From contig NC_013078.1 of assembly GCF_000142805.1 (NCBI RefSeq), positions 372,001-436,000 of the forward strand: a stretch of 64,000 nucleotides of DNA, given 5' to 3'. Every line of letters starts with the position of its first letter. The first letter of the stretch is position 1. A program made the translations under genes and the position numbers. Below, in pieces: positions 20,485 through 30,178 of the stretch. This stretch comes from Lachancea thermotolerans CBS 6340 (taxonomy: Eukaryota > Ascomycota > Saccharomycetes > Saccharomycetales > Saccharomycetaceae). The notes beneath the pieces are model-generated. The model saw only the letters and a list, made by a program, of their open reading frames with translations, ran no database searches and was not told the origin of the DNA.

Positions 20485-22206
20485 ATGTGGAGAACTGGTT
20501 TTAGCAGATCGTCACAAGCGTGGCGGCGCGCGTGCACGCAGTACGGACGGCGGTGGCAGTCGTCGAAGGCCTGGGGCAGTGGCGCAAGCCACCGATTCGC
20601 GCAGCGCAACAGCCGAATGGCACGCGTGAGTGTGTTGGCCGCGGGCATGGCCGCGGTAGCGGGTGCCGGGGCGGCGTCGTGGAACGCGTCTGTGCAGAAC
20701 GACGAGTTTTCATCGACTACACGGCTAGACGAGTTGCAGTCTCCGCAATACTGCCACGACGCGGACAAGTTCGCAGAGGCCGTGGAGAAGCTGAAGAAGC
20801 TTTTGAACAACGACGAGGAGTGCTTCTCGGTGTCAAAGAGCGACCTAGATGCCCACTCGGACACGTACTTCAACACGCACCACGCGACCCCGGAGCAACG
20901 GCCCCGGATCGTGCTGTACCCTCACAACACAGAGGAGGTGTCGGAGGTGCTGAAGATCTGCCACGAGTACGCGATCCCCGTGGTGCCATTCTCGGGCGGG
21001 ACGTCGCTTGAGGGCCACTTTCTGCCCACGCGGATCGGGTGCACGGTGACGTTGGACCTGTCGAAGTACATGAACAAAATCAAAAAGCTGAACAAGACGG
21101 ACCTGGACGTGGAGGTGCAGGCCGGCGTGCCCTGGGAAGACCTGAACGACTTCCTGAACGAGAAAGGTCTGCTCTTCGGGTGCGACCCGGGCCCCGGGGC
21201 GCAGATCGGCGGGTGCGTGGCCAACTCGTGCTCGGGCACCAAGGCGTACCGGTACGGGACTATGAAGGAAAACGTGGTGAACTTGACCGCGGTGCTCGCG
21301 GACGGGACCGTGATCAAGACCAAGCGGCGCCCACGCAAGTCCTCCGCCGGGTACAACCTGAACGGTCTGCTGATCGGGTCTGAGGGCACGCTGGCGGTGG
21401 TGACGGAGGCGACAATCAAGTGCCACGTCCGTCCTGCGTTCGAGAACGTGGCCGTGGGGTCGTTCCCTACCATCGCGGACGCTGCCGCGTGCACGTCGCG
21501 CATCATCCAGGAAGGCATCCAGCTAAACGCGATGGAGTTGCTGGACGACAACATGATGCGCATCGTGAACAAGAGCGGCGCGACGTACAAGACTGACTGG
21601 ATCGAGGCACCTACGCTGTTCTTCAAGGTGGGTGGTCGCAACAAGAAGATCATCGCCGAGCTGATCCACGAGGTGGACCGCATCGCGCAGCACCACGGAT
21701 GTCACAAGTTCGAGTTCGCGAAGGACGACGACGAGCGCCTCGAGCTGTGGGAGGCGCGTAAGGTCGCGCTGTGGTCCGTGATCAACGATGGCAAGTCCCG
21801 CGACCCGGACGTCAACGTGTGGACCACCGACGTGGCCGTGCCGCTGTCGCAGTTCGCCAACGTCATTGGCGCGACCAAGAAGGACATGGACGCGAGCGGC
21901 CTGCAGAACGCGATCGTGGGCCACGCGGGCGACGGTAACTTCCACACCTTCCTGCTGTACAACGACAAGGAGCGCGAGAAGGCTGGCCGCCTCGTGGACA
22001 GCATGGTGAAGCGCGCCATCGACGCGGAGGGCACCTGCACGGGCGAGCACGGCGTGGGCATGGGCAAGCGTGGCTACCTGCTGGAGGAGCTGGGCGACGC
22101 GCCAGTCGACTTCATGCGCCGCCTGAAGCTGGCCGCAGACCCCAAGCGCATCCTGAACCCGGACAAGATATTCAAGATCGACCCGGAGGACAAGGAGGGC
22201 CACTAG
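20485..22206 (+). CDS. DLD1: Mitochondrial D-lactate dehydrogenase (cytochrome c)
   Basis: The 573-residue FAD enzyme oxidises D-lactate to pyruvate and passes electrons to cytochrome c at the mitochondrial inner membrane. The arginine-rich start MWRTGFSRSSQAWRRACTQY is a clear presequence, followed by a hydrophobic alanine-rich segment (about residues 52-70) that may anchor it. The FAD-binding domain has VVPFSGGTSLEGH and DPGPGAQIGGCVANSCSG. The C-terminal domain has the family motifs HAGDGNFH and CTGEHGVGMGKRGYL. The ATG is at 20485, and length agrees with S. cerevisiae Dld1 (587). Coding is strongly GC-rich. DLD1 is YDL174C in S. cerevisiae, close to PAR32 and GLT1, so this is conserved synteny. 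Confidence 0.95.
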   Translation: MWRTGFSRSSQAWRRACTQYGRRWQSSKAWGSGASHRFAQRNSRMARVSVLAAGMAAVAGAGAASWNASVQNDEFSSTTRLDELQSPQYCHDADKFAEAVEKLKKLLNNDEECFSVSKSDLDAHSDTYFNTHHATPEQRPRIVLYPHNTEEVSEVLKICHEYAIPVVPFSGGTSLEGHFLPTRIGCTVTLDLSKYMNKIKKLNKTDLDVEVQAGVPWEDLNDFLNEKGLLFGCDPGPGAQIGGCVANSCSGTKAYRYGTMKENVVNLTAVLADGTVIKTKRRPRKSSAGYNLNGLLIGSEGTLAVVTEATIKCHVRPAFENVAVGSFPTIADAAACTSRIIQEGIQLNAMELLDDNMMRIVNKSGATYKTDWIEAPTLFFKVGGRNKKIIAELIHEVDRIAQHHGCHKFEFAKDDDERLELWEARKVALWSVINDGKSRDPDVNVWTTDVAVPLSQFANVIGATKKDMDASGLQNAIVGHAGDGNFHTFLLYNDKEREKAGRLVDSMVKRAIDAEGTCTGEHGVGMGKRGYLLEELGDAPVDFMRRLKLAADPKRILNPDKIFKIDPEDKEGH

Positions 22207-22776
22207 ACGTTTGTAGGATTGAGTAAGGTGTGAGTAGCTACGTGTAGTAAACGATTGACGTCTAACCAGAGACGCCAGAGCGCATGAGCGCGCGAGCGAG
22301 CGAGCGAGTGAGCAAACGCCAGTTCCAGCTACTGGCGCGTTTCGAAGCGCGCGGCGGCCTCGAGAACCCGCCTGGAGCGCACTTCAGAGAGCGCGGCGCG
22401 CTCGTGACTCCGCCTGGGACGCACTACACAGTCCGCCGGCGCGCCTACGCGTCCGCGCCGTCCCCGCAATATCTCACGCACCGCGCGCTTCCGTCTCCGC
22501 ACGCTGCCATGTGTTACCGCGTCCTTCGTCACGCCCTTTCTTTGCTGCCAGCAATCGCGTGTCACCGCAACGTACGCCAGTTGCTCTTGCGCAAAGGGCA
22601 CGAGACCTCGGACATCGCAGGGGTACCGATCTATAAGAACAGAGGCGATCGGGCCGGGAAGGGTTCTCTATCTGTTCTTCTTCCTCTACCAATTCCACAC
22701 TCATCGTATACTCACAGTATCCTCGACAGCTCGGGAAACTCGGTATCATAATAATATTCGCAAACCACACATCAAA
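22207..22776. other. Promoter region of the LEA-like gene
   Basis: This 570-bp GC-rich gap has a GCGA-type simple repeat (about 22290-22310), one AGGGG stress-response-type core at 22619-22623 and a TATA-like ctataagaa at 22631. I see no other gene. Confidence 0.5.
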
Positions 22777-23400
22777 ATGCTAAGAAGCACCGCATCGCAC
22801 GCTCTAAGAATCCCCTCCAGACTGGTGGCCACCCCAGCCGTGTACTCGTCCGCTTCGCGGGTGTGCGCGCTGCACAGCAGCGCGCGCGTGCCAAAGTCGC
22901 TGGGCGAGAAGGTACGCAGCACGCTGAGCGACCTGAACAAGAAGGTCGGAGAGGCAGCTGCCAGCGGGATCGACAAGGCGCAGGAGGCGTCGCACACGGT
23001 TGAGGAAAAGAGCCACACGGCTGCAGAGGCCACTAAGCACGGTCTCGAGCAGCTCAACAAGAAGACCGGACAGGCCGCCGCCAGCGGGATCGACAAGGCG
23101 CAGAACATGGCACAGGAAGCCGGCGAGAAGGCGCAGGAGCTGAAGAAGCGCGACCTGACGCAGGAGGCCAAGGGCAAGGCGCAGGAACTGAAGGACAGCG
23201 ACTTGGCCCAGGAAGCAAAGGACAAGGCGCAGGACCTGAAGGAGGGCGCGCAAGAGAAGGCCGGCGAGGCCAAGGGTAAGGCCCAGGAGCTCAAACACGA
23301 GGGCAAGGGCAAGGCTCAGGAGCTGAAGCACGAGGCCAAGGGTAAGGCGCACGAGGGTGCGGCCAAGGCCAAGGAAACGGCGCGCGAGTACAAGGACTAA
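22777..23400 (+). CDS. LEA-like, alanine/lysine-rich, probably mitochondrial protein
   Basis: I recognise no S. cerevisiae counterpart. The 207-residue protein starts MLRSTASHALRIPSRLVAT with a serine/arginine-rich, acid-free N-terminus of about 45 residues, which looks like a mitochondrial targeting sequence. The rest consists of short repeats with period close to 11 built from Lys, Ala, Gln, Glu and Asp, such as AQEAKGKAQELK. A longer internal duplication shows as AAASGIDKAQEA and AAASGIDKAQNM. This is the composition of group 3 LEA proteins, which are disordered and fold into helices on drying. A single AGGGG core upstream would fit stress induction, but that is inference. The ATG is at 22777. 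Confidence 0.75.
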   Translation: MLRSTASHALRIPSRLVATPAVYSSASRVCALHSSARVPKSLGEKVRSTLSDLNKKVGEAAASGIDKAQEASHTVEEKSHTAAEATKHGLEQLNKKTGQAAASGIDKAQNMAQEAGEKAQELKKRDLTQEAKGKAQELKDSDLAQEAKDKAQDLKEGAQEKAGEAKGKAQELKHEGKGKAQELKHEAKGKAHEGAAKAKETAREYKD

Positions 23401-23448
23401 GCACGTCTATGCAGGCTACGTAGGTAGTGTATACACAAGAAATTATGC

Positions 23449-23469
23449 ATGATGATGATGATGATGATG
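23449..23469. repeat. ATG-trinucleotide microsatellite
   Basis: Seven ATG units lie between the LEA-like gene and the end of PEX13, in non-coding DNA. Confidence 0.9.
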
Positions 23470-23489
23470 AGAACTATGGCGGGCAGCGC

Positions 23490-24632
23490 TCAGCTGGACT
23501 CGCTGCGCGTGCGCCGGATCAGCTCTACGTAATTGCTCGGCACGTAACCCACGTCGCCCTTCTTCGTACGAACCTGCCACCACTCGCTCGCGTTGCCCAG
23601 CGGGTCCTGCTTGCTGATCACGGCCATCAGGTCGCCCTTCCGCAGAGCGGCCTCCACCTGCGGGTTCTCCGGCGTGAAGTCGTACACGGCCCGCGCAAAC
23701 TCCAGGTTGCGAGGGTCCAGCGTACCGCCAGCGCCCGCGCCCACCGCGCCTGCGCCCAGACGCCGCTGCTGGATCTCCGACAGCTTCGCGATGAACTTGC
23801 GCAGCAACAGCGGGAACCCGACCACCGCAGCCACGAACACCAGCAGCGGCTTCCACGACATCCGCCGGCGCCGTTTCGCCTGAGCGCTCGCGTCCCCGAA
23901 TTTCGCAAACTCCTGGACCAGCGGGCTCTTCGAACCTGCCGCGGCCCGCGCGGGCGCCAAGCCCGCGCGCCCGTTTGTAACTTTGTAGAGTAGCCTCTTG
24001 AGCATCTTCATCGCGGCGAAAATTCCGAAAAACGATCCCACCATCTCCTTCAGTGACGAGATCTGCTCCGCCATTGACACCATGGTGAAGAACGAGTTGT
24101 GTGTGGCCATGTACGTCGCCTCGAGCATCTGTGCGAATCCGGCGACGGCGCCTATCAGGCCCTCGATCAGCTGGAAGGTCGCTTGCGTAGACTCGGCCAG
24201 CGTCTGTGCACCGTTGTTGTTCATCCCGTACATACCGCCTGCGCCGTACCCGCCGCCCATCATGGACCCGTACCCACCGCCGTACATCGAACCATAGCCT
24301 CCGCCGTACATCGAATTGTATCCGCCACTGTACATCGAGCCCATTCCTCCTCCATAAAGGGATCCACCATACCCACTACTATAAGGCCCTCCACTTCCCA
24401 GAAACGTTCCAGCGTTCCCGAGGCCGCTGCGCGCGCCGACGCCGTTTTCGGGTCCCAGCGCGGCAGGCTTCTGGGGCGGCTCGGGCGCTGCGTTTCCATC
24501 TGCCTTCGCACCCTCCCCACGCGTGCCTTGAGCCTCACCGGCTGTTATCATGGCACCATCGTCCATAGGTGTGTTCTGTCCGCCCTGCGCTTCCCACGGC
24601 TTAGGCCGAGGTTGTTTGACAGAAGTTGACAT
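23490..24632 (-). CDS. PEX13: Peroxisomal membrane docking protein Pex13
   Basis: The 380-residue protein docks the import receptors Pex5 and Pex7 at the peroxisome. The N-terminal half begins with a PRPKPWE motif seen in Pex13 and then has a Gly/Tyr/Ser/Met-rich run of YGGGYGSM-type repeats (about residues 80-135). A conserved membrane region follows (FQLIEGLIGAVAGFAQMLE, then ATHNSFFTMVSMAEQ) and a second hydrophobic segment near residue 265. A C-terminal SH3 domain occupies about residues 310-372, with the ALYDF-like ARAVYDF and the terminal VGYVPSNYVE. The ATG is at 24632; S. cerevisiae Pex13 has 386 residues. It is followed by tRNA-Ala and MMR1, which is next to PEX13 in S. cerevisiae. 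Confidence 0.95.
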   Translation of the reverse strand: MSTSVKQPRPKPWEAQGGQNTPMDDGAMITAGEAQGTRGEGAKADGNAAPEPPQKPAALGPENGVGARSGLGNAGTFLGSGGPYSSGYGGSLYGGGMGSMYSGGYNSMYGGGYGSMYGGGYGSMMGGGYGAGGMYGMNNNGAQTLAESTQATFQLIEGLIGAVAGFAQMLEATYMATHNSFFTMVSMAEQISSLKEMVGSFFGIFAAMKMLKRLLYKVTNGRAGLAPARAAAGSKSPLVQEFAKFGDASAQAKRRRRMSWKPLLVFVAAVVGFPLLLRKFIAKLSEIQQRRLGAGAVGAGAGGTLDPRNLEFARAVYDFTPENPQVEAALRKGDLMAVISKQDPLGNASEWWQVRTKKGDVGYVPSNYVELIRRTRSESS

Positions 24633-24899
24633 AGAGAGATCGCCTGGGGGTTTGCAGTCGCGAATATTCAGCGATGTTTCAATACCTGCAGAAATATATG
24701 TAGTGATAGCTTAAAATATCGCTTGCAGGCGGTCTCACGTCTGTTCTTCGGTCTCAAGCAACTTGAGTCTCATCCCATAAGAGGTTCATCTCGGATACGC
24801 CAAATTCATGAGTGACGGCATCACGTGCTCAAGATGAACTGGAAGCTGATGGCTTCCTCTGCTATGTACTGTGATGTTATGTTCACACATAACACACGA

Positions 24900-24972
24900 G
24901 GGCGTGTGGCGTAGTTGGTAGCGCGCTCCCTTAGCATGGGAGAGGTCATCGGTTCGACTCCGGTCTCGTCCA
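24900..24972 (+). tRNA. tRNA-Ala (anticodon AGC)
   Basis: The 73-nt cloverleaf folds fully. The anticodon stem CTCCC/GGGAG holds the loop TTAGCAT (anticodon AGC, 24933-24935). The T arm is ATCGG-TTCGACT-CCGGT, the A box begins TGGCGTAGT, and the discriminator is A. The acceptor shows the alanine identity pair G3:U70. There is no intron. A short T run follows as RNA polymerase III terminator (24974-24983 region). Confidence 0.97.
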
Positions 24973-25224
24973 TTTATTTTTTGAATTTTTATTGGGCTCC
25001 ATAAAGCGGTAGAGTGGCATCTCGCGACTGTATCGTCATGTCTCGCTCTTCTTTCGTGAAACACTGATGTTTTGACTTATACCATTACATGAGTGCTATG
25101 CATACTTATATTTGTTGTCTCTTAAGTAACGAACTGAGCCGCCAGTTCGCACTATTAAAAATTCGCCCTATGTTACACTGAAATAGAATGTTGACTGAAC
25201 TGGGTGCTGCCTTGCGCGCAGCGA

Positions 25225-26769
25225 TTACTTTTCGAAAGTCAAACTTAAATTAAAACCCGCAGGTCTTTTGCGTGGCGACTGTGACGCCGATGCGCTACGT
25301 TCGTCAGGATTCAGTTCCGATATTATTGTAGCATCATCGACATGTTCGTCCTCCTCGCCATCGCTAGACCTCGTTTCGGATATCTCGTCCAGCGCCAGGG
25401 CATCCAACATCGGAATTCGTGGTTTCGAGACTGGTGCAGTCTTTGTGGAATTCGTTAGTTTCTGGATAACTTTTCTGTAGTTATTTATCTGCTTCTCCAG
25501 CTGCTTCATCTTGCGGTCCATCTCCTTGTAAGTGTTCTCCTTCTCCCGCTGCACATCGTGCAGCGCTTCGAACATGCATCGGTCCTGGATGGTACGGTGT
25601 GCCGTTATGTTGTGTCTCATTTCTTCGTTTTGTAGGCGCAGCTCGGCTATCTGAAGCTCGAGCTGCTTCACGCGCAGCGAAAAGTGCTCCGTTTGAAGCG
25701 CCTTTTCTTTCTGGGCGTCGCCCATGCTCAGGGTGGAAACTTGTCTATCCTCTGCGTACTGTGCGAACCAACCATTTAGATCGTCCTCGTTGGCGGAGCC
25801 AATGCTCGAGATATAACTGCTTCTTTTGCTCTGTGTTGCCAGAACAAACTCTTCTTTGTCGTTGGGAACTTCGAAGTTTAGGTTGAGCGCCTCTGGGAAC
25901 TCTTTCAGATCGAACGTGGAGCTCGAGGAGGCGGTGGAAGTGGTGGATGGGAATCTGTAGCCGGGTGTCTTGGTTGCAATTTCCTCAACCGAACCGGGCG
26001 TGGGCAGAGCTGCTGCGTGTTCGGTGCGCAGTTCGCATGCAGTCGAACCGCTTATAGCCGTGCTTGTGCTCGAAAGCCCTCTGGCGTGCTTGCTCCCGCG
26101 GGAATCCTTGTGTGACAGCATCTGGCTATGGTGCCTTTGTTTTGGCTGTGGTACTTTTTCGCCGTGATGCGAATGTACTGCAGGCTCAGGATGTTTCTGT
26201 GTTCTTGGTTGCGCGGATGGCGGCGGCATTTGCTGTGACGCTGTTGTGGCTTGTGGCAATGCAGGCTCTTCTGTTTGCGGTACTGGCGTTGGTGTTGGCG
26301 GCGGCGCCACTACTTGCTTTTTGGCTTCTTGTGTTTGCGTCGGCTGCCTTACCTCTTCAGAGGATGCCTTCTTCGTATTTCCGAAATTCAGCTTGGAGGA
26401 TGTCAAGATCATCGAAGGCGTAACTGCTGACCCCACCCGGGAGCTGTTGTTATTATTTAAGAGCTTGGAGATGCCAATGTACTCAGGTTTTAGCATCTTA
26501 GGCGGATTGTTGAGCATCGCACGAATCGGCGAATTAGAGCGCAGTAGCTTCGTTGGCGTCTTGGCCTCAACCGTTCGTCCCCGGCCCGAGCGCCCTCGTT
26601 CGGTTAGCTTCGAGAGTGATGTGCGGTACATTGCAGGATAGTTTGACTTGCTTTCGTCTAAATACATGAAGGACGGGTTTGCAAGGGGTGCCAAACTGTC
26701 ATCCAAATGCAGCATTGTAGGAGACATCTTGGGCGTCAGTTTCTCTGCGCCCATGGGAGGAGTGTTCAT
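25225..26769 (-). CDS. MMR1: Mmr1-like Myo2 adaptor for mitochondrial inheritance
   Basis: The 514-residue protein resembles Mmr1, which sits on the mitochondrial outer membrane and links mitochondria to myosin Myo2 for transport into the bud. The N-terminus MNTPPMGAEKLTPKMSP and the block NNPPKMLKPEYIGISKLL match the family. A Pro/Gln-rich low-complexity middle follows, then a coiled coil (about residues 355-440: QLELQIAELRLQNEEM and later heptads). I chose the ATG at 26769 because it gives the conserved N-terminus; an in-frame ATG at 26841 would add 24 residues. It lies next to PEX13, as YLR190W does to YLR191W. Confidence 0.85.
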   Translation of the reverse strand: MNTPPMGAEKLTPKMSPTMLHLDDSLAPLANPSFMYLDESKSNYPAMYRTSLSKLTERGRSGRGRTVEAKTPTKLLRSNSPIRAMLNNPPKMLKPEYIGISKLLNNNNSSRVGSAVTPSMILTSSKLNFGNTKKASSEEVRQPTQTQEAKKQVVAPPPTPTPVPQTEEPALPQATTASQQMPPPSAQPRTQKHPEPAVHSHHGEKVPQPKQRHHSQMLSHKDSRGSKHARGLSSTSTAISGSTACELRTEHAAALPTPGSVEEIATKTPGYRFPSTTSTASSSSTFDLKEFPEALNLNFEVPNDKEEFVLATQSKRSSYISSIGSANEDDLNGWFAQYAEDRQVSTLSMGDAQKEKALQTEHFSLRVKQLELQIAELRLQNEEMRHNITAHRTIQDRCMFEALHDVQREKENTYKEMDRKMKQLEKQINNYRKVIQKLTNSTKTAPVSKPRIPMLDALALDEISETRSSDGEEDEHVDDATIISELNPDERSASASQSPRKRPAGFNLSLTFEK

Positions 26770-28225
26770 TTTGGGGGACGTGAAAGTGGTGGAGAAAAGG
26801 TAGTGAGGTTCTAATGGGTGGCAGGAATTAACGAATGACAAAGTAGTTGGGAAGCCTGAACTAAAAGACTTACTAGTCGAGTTGGATATCGGATTTCCAG
26901 ACGCACTTACGCGATGTGTTTTATTTCCTTTTGATTAGCTGGTTGACGAAGTAAGGAGTCTTTTGTGCTTTCGCAGCTCCTGGTCGAAATATTCAGTAGC
27001 GAAATGACAATGGCCTAATGTCCTTGTTTGGCGCCTTTTGATTATGAAATGTCTTTTGGCTGGTTTGAATGCAAATAGTCTAATGAAGCGAGCTTACCGG
27101 TACAGCTTCAAATCCGGCACAGTCTCCACGTCTTCTTTCCAGGCCTGAAATTTAATGGAAAAGAGAAGTTCCACTGTAGATGTCGTTTTTGTGAAAGCTC
27201 CAGTATATCCTCTAGCTCTGTGAAAGTGCTTGATATTTACCTTTATCTATTTCGGGTTCAAGGTATTTTTGATCTGTTGTCACGTGAGCTAATTGTTCAC
27301 CCAAAGTGGAAATTTGACTTCCATATTAGTACGAAGAGGTAAATATGTAATATGGGGACGCTCTTTGGTCAGAATGGCTTCGGCTTCCGGTCCTTTACTG
27401 TGACTTCTGAGGCAAGTTCTCTGTTATAGAGCCGGAAGTACTCGAGGAATTGTGCAATTGGGAAGCTTAAGGAAGAAGAGGGAGTTTGACTGGTCTACGT
27501 AAGATTATCGCAGGCGTATAGTTCCGGGCCCGGGGACGGACGACGGGCCTTTGCTCTTTATCTGCTATACCAGCACTTCAAAATTCCTTACTAAAGCGTC
27601 AGTTTATATTTCTGAGAAAATGAGTGACATTTACTTCTTAAGCCGCTGAACAAAGTAACTTGGTCACCGTAAATAATGGCTCAGTGGCTCTCAAAAGGTT
27701 GATGGACATGCAATATGTAGTAGAAAATATTAGGGATGTTCTGGGTCAGTCAGTGTAGGTAGCTTCAGAGCTGTTTAAGAGCTTCAGAATTCGTTGTTGG
27801 GTTTGGCTGTCGTACTCTACGGTTTTTTTAATGACTAGTCCAGTATACTACGCCTGTAACGCCGCAGCGACAAACTGATCGGACGTGAGCTTGGCGGTGG
27901 ACGTCTGGGTGACAGCCGCGCCGACAAGCTTAATCGCGCTACATGGGCAAGCAGCAGGTTACCGCACAGAGAAATTGGCACTTAGGCGAGTGCCCAACCT
28001 TGCCTGTTTTCTGCGGAAGAGGCCTATTATTAGCACCGGTCGTGCAAAATAAATTGAAGCGCGGTACTAACGAGAGATTTCGCTGCCGTTGGAAGCTTCG
28101 CTTGATCTCTGAATTCCATCACACGGTGTATTACGTGAGTCATGAGATCCTTTATTATAATTCATTAAAGTTGAAAAAATCAACTTTAAGTGATGGCATC
28201 AAAGATCTCGTCACAAGAGCTCAAG
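26770..28225. other. Long divergent intergenic region MMR1/ILV1
   Basis: This gap of 1.46 kb lies between divergent genes. It has a CACGTG at 27281-27286 and a Gcn4-type site close to ILV1. I found no tRNA, centromere-like element or convincing open frame. Confidence 0.5.
28135..28143. promoter_or_regulatory. Gcn4-type site before ILV1
   Basis: GTGAGTCAT is the reverse complement of ATGACTCAC, a perfect match to the Gcn4 consensus RTGACTCAY. It lies 83-91 bp upstream of the ILV1 ATG. ILV1 is a known Gcn4 target in S. cerevisiae. Confidence 0.65.
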
Positions 28226-29914
28226 ATGTCTTCGACACTGCTGACTCGCACGAGGCCTGCCCTCGTCTCAAGGTTCTTGCTACGCTATCAATCTAGCGCC
28301 GTCGCAAACCTTCAAAAGTTGCATGCTAAACTCAACCCTGATGAGCTTTTGCCCGACAGCACGCCAGACTATGTGCGGTTGATCTTGAGGTCCTCGGTGT
28401 ACGATGTCATAGAAGAGTCACCAATAACCCGCGGTGTTGGATTATCGTCTCGCCTCAACACTAATGTCCAGCTCAAAAGAGAGGACTTGCTGCCAGTTTT
28501 CTCGTTCAAGCTGCGTGGAGCATACAACATGATGGCCAAGCTGTCAGAAGCTCAAAAAAACCAGGGTGTTATAGCTTGTTCTGCCGGTAACCATGCCCAG
28601 GGTGTTGCTTTTGCATCCAGGCATCTAAACATACCCGCTATTATCGTCATGCCTGTTAACACACCTTCCATCAAGTACCAGAATGTCTCCAGACTTGGAG
28701 GCCAGGTGGTGCTGTACGGTAACGACTTCGATGAAGCCAAGACTGAATGCACCAGAATCTCTGAAGAAAGAGGGCTGACAAACATCCCTCCTTTCGACCA
28801 TCCATATGTCATTGCGGGACAGGGCACTGTCGCCATGGAAATTTTGAGACAGGTCCACAATGCGGCAAAGATCGGCGCAGTTTTCGTGCCAGTTGGCGGT
28901 GGCGGTTTAGTCGCTGGTGTTGCTGCTTACTTGAAGAGAATTGCACCACACATCAAGATCATCGGCGTTGAGACTTACGACTCTGCAACTCTTAAGACAT
29001 CGCTTGAAGCTGGTACTCGCACCCCATTGAGCACTGTTGGAACTTTTGCTGATGGTACTTCCGTTCGCATGATCGGTGAAGAGACTTTCCGTATCTGCCA
29101 GGATCTTGTTGACGATGTTATTTTGGTGAACACAGACGAAATCTGCGCTGCAGTAAAGGATATCTTCGAAGACACTAGAAGCATTGTCGAGCCATCAGGC
29201 GCTCTAGCTGTTGCTGGTCTCAAAAAGTACGTTACACAAGTGCACCCTGATGTTGACCACTCCAAGAAAACCTATGTGCCAATCCTGTCAGGTGCCAACA
29301 TGAACTTTGACAGATTGAGATTCGTATCCGAGCGTGCTGTGCTTGGTGAGGGTAAGGAAGTCTTCATGCTTGTCACCATCCCAGATGTCCCAGGTTCTTT
29401 CAAGCAGCTGCAGCGTGTTATCCACCCAAGAGCTGTCACTGAATTCTCCTACCGTTACAACGAACATCGTCACAGCAGCGCATCTGATGTGCCCAAAGCC
29501 TACATCTACACTTCTTTCAGCGTTGTGGACCGTGAGAAGGAAATCAAGCAGGTTTTGCAGCAGCTTCATGGCCTCGGATTTGATGCTGTGGACATTTCCG
29601 ACAATGAGATGGCCAAGAGTCATGGAAGGTATCTCGTTGGAGGCGCCTCCAAGGTCCCAAACGAGAAGATTGTGTCTTTTGAATTCCCAGAGAGACCCGG
29701 TGCTCTAACGAAGTTTCTGGATGGAATGAGCGACTCCTGGAACCTCACGCTGTTCCACTACAGAAACCATGGCTCCGATGTGGGCAAGGTCTTGGCTGGT
29801 GTTTCGGTATCGGCAGAGGACAATGAAGGGTTCCAAAAGTTTTTGGATGACCTGGGATACAAGTACCAGGACGAGACCAACAACATGGTTTACCAGAAAT
29901 TCTTGAAGTTTTAA
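28226..29914 (+). CDS. ILV1: Threonine deaminase (threonine ammonia-lyase), mitochondrial
   Basis: The 562-residue PLP enzyme converts threonine to 2-oxobutanoate, the first committed step to isoleucine, in the mitochondrial matrix. The start [19 protein letters not shown] is a presequence. The PLP lysine lies in SFKLRGAYN (Lys near residue 95), the substrate loop is SAGNHAQG, and the phosphate-binding glycine loop is [10 protein letters not shown]. The C-terminal third is an ACT-like regulatory region for isoleucine inhibition and valine activation. I chose the ATG at 28226, which matches the S. cerevisiae MSATLL start; an in-frame ATG at 28193 would add 11 residues. In S. cerevisiae it is YER086W, next to AIM10 as here. 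Confidence 0.96.
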   Translation: MSSTLLTRTRPALVSRFLLRYQSSAVANLQKLHAKLNPDELLPDSTPDYVRLILRSSVYDVIEESPITRGVGLSSRLNTNVQLKREDLLPVFSFKLRGAYNMMAKLSEAQKNQGVIACSAGNHAQGVAFASRHLNIPAIIVMPVNTPSIKYQNVSRLGGQVVLYGNDFDEAKTECTRISEERGLTNIPPFDHPYVIAGQGTVAMEILRQVHNAAKIGAVFVPVGGGGLVAGVAAYLKRIAPHIKIIGVETYDSATLKTSLEAGTRTPLSTVGTFADGTSVRMIGEETFRICQDLVDDVILVNTDEICAAVKDIFEDTRSIVEPSGALAVAGLKKYVTQVHPDVDHSKKTYVPILSGANMNFDRLRFVSERAVLGEGKEVFMLVTIPDVPGSFKQLQRVIHPRAVTEFSYRYNEHRHSSASDVPKAYIYTSFSVVDREKEIKQVLQQLHGLGFDAVDISDNEMAKSHGRYLVGGASKVPNEKIVSFEFPERPGALTKFLDGMSDSWNLTLFHYRNHGSDVGKVLAGVSVSAEDNEGFQKFLDDLGYKYQDETNNMVYQKFLKF

Positions 29915-30178
29915 TATTTGGGAGCAGAATTTGAAATCACTTTGTTAGGTGTTGCTCGCATTTTTCGAGCTTTCGATTTATAGCATCAGTTTTGCACACC
30001 AAACTCACTAGGTTTATAGAATTTGGCTGGGTTGCATGACTCTCTGTTCATGAATTTTATATATTAGACCTTAACATCCGGAAGTACAACTTCTCGCACT
30101 TTATAATATTAATGATCAAAAAATGTGTCCAAGTGCCAAAAAGCGATAAAACTTAGGCATTCACTCCAAGCACCTGCG

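Noticed and set aside
20520-22203. Long antisense and shifted frames over DLD1
   Set aside because: They are explained by the high GC content of the real DLD1 coding sequence.
27278-27400. GTCACGTG resembling centromere element CDEI
   Set aside because: No AT-rich CDEII of suitable length and no CDEIII-like TTCCGAA motif follow.
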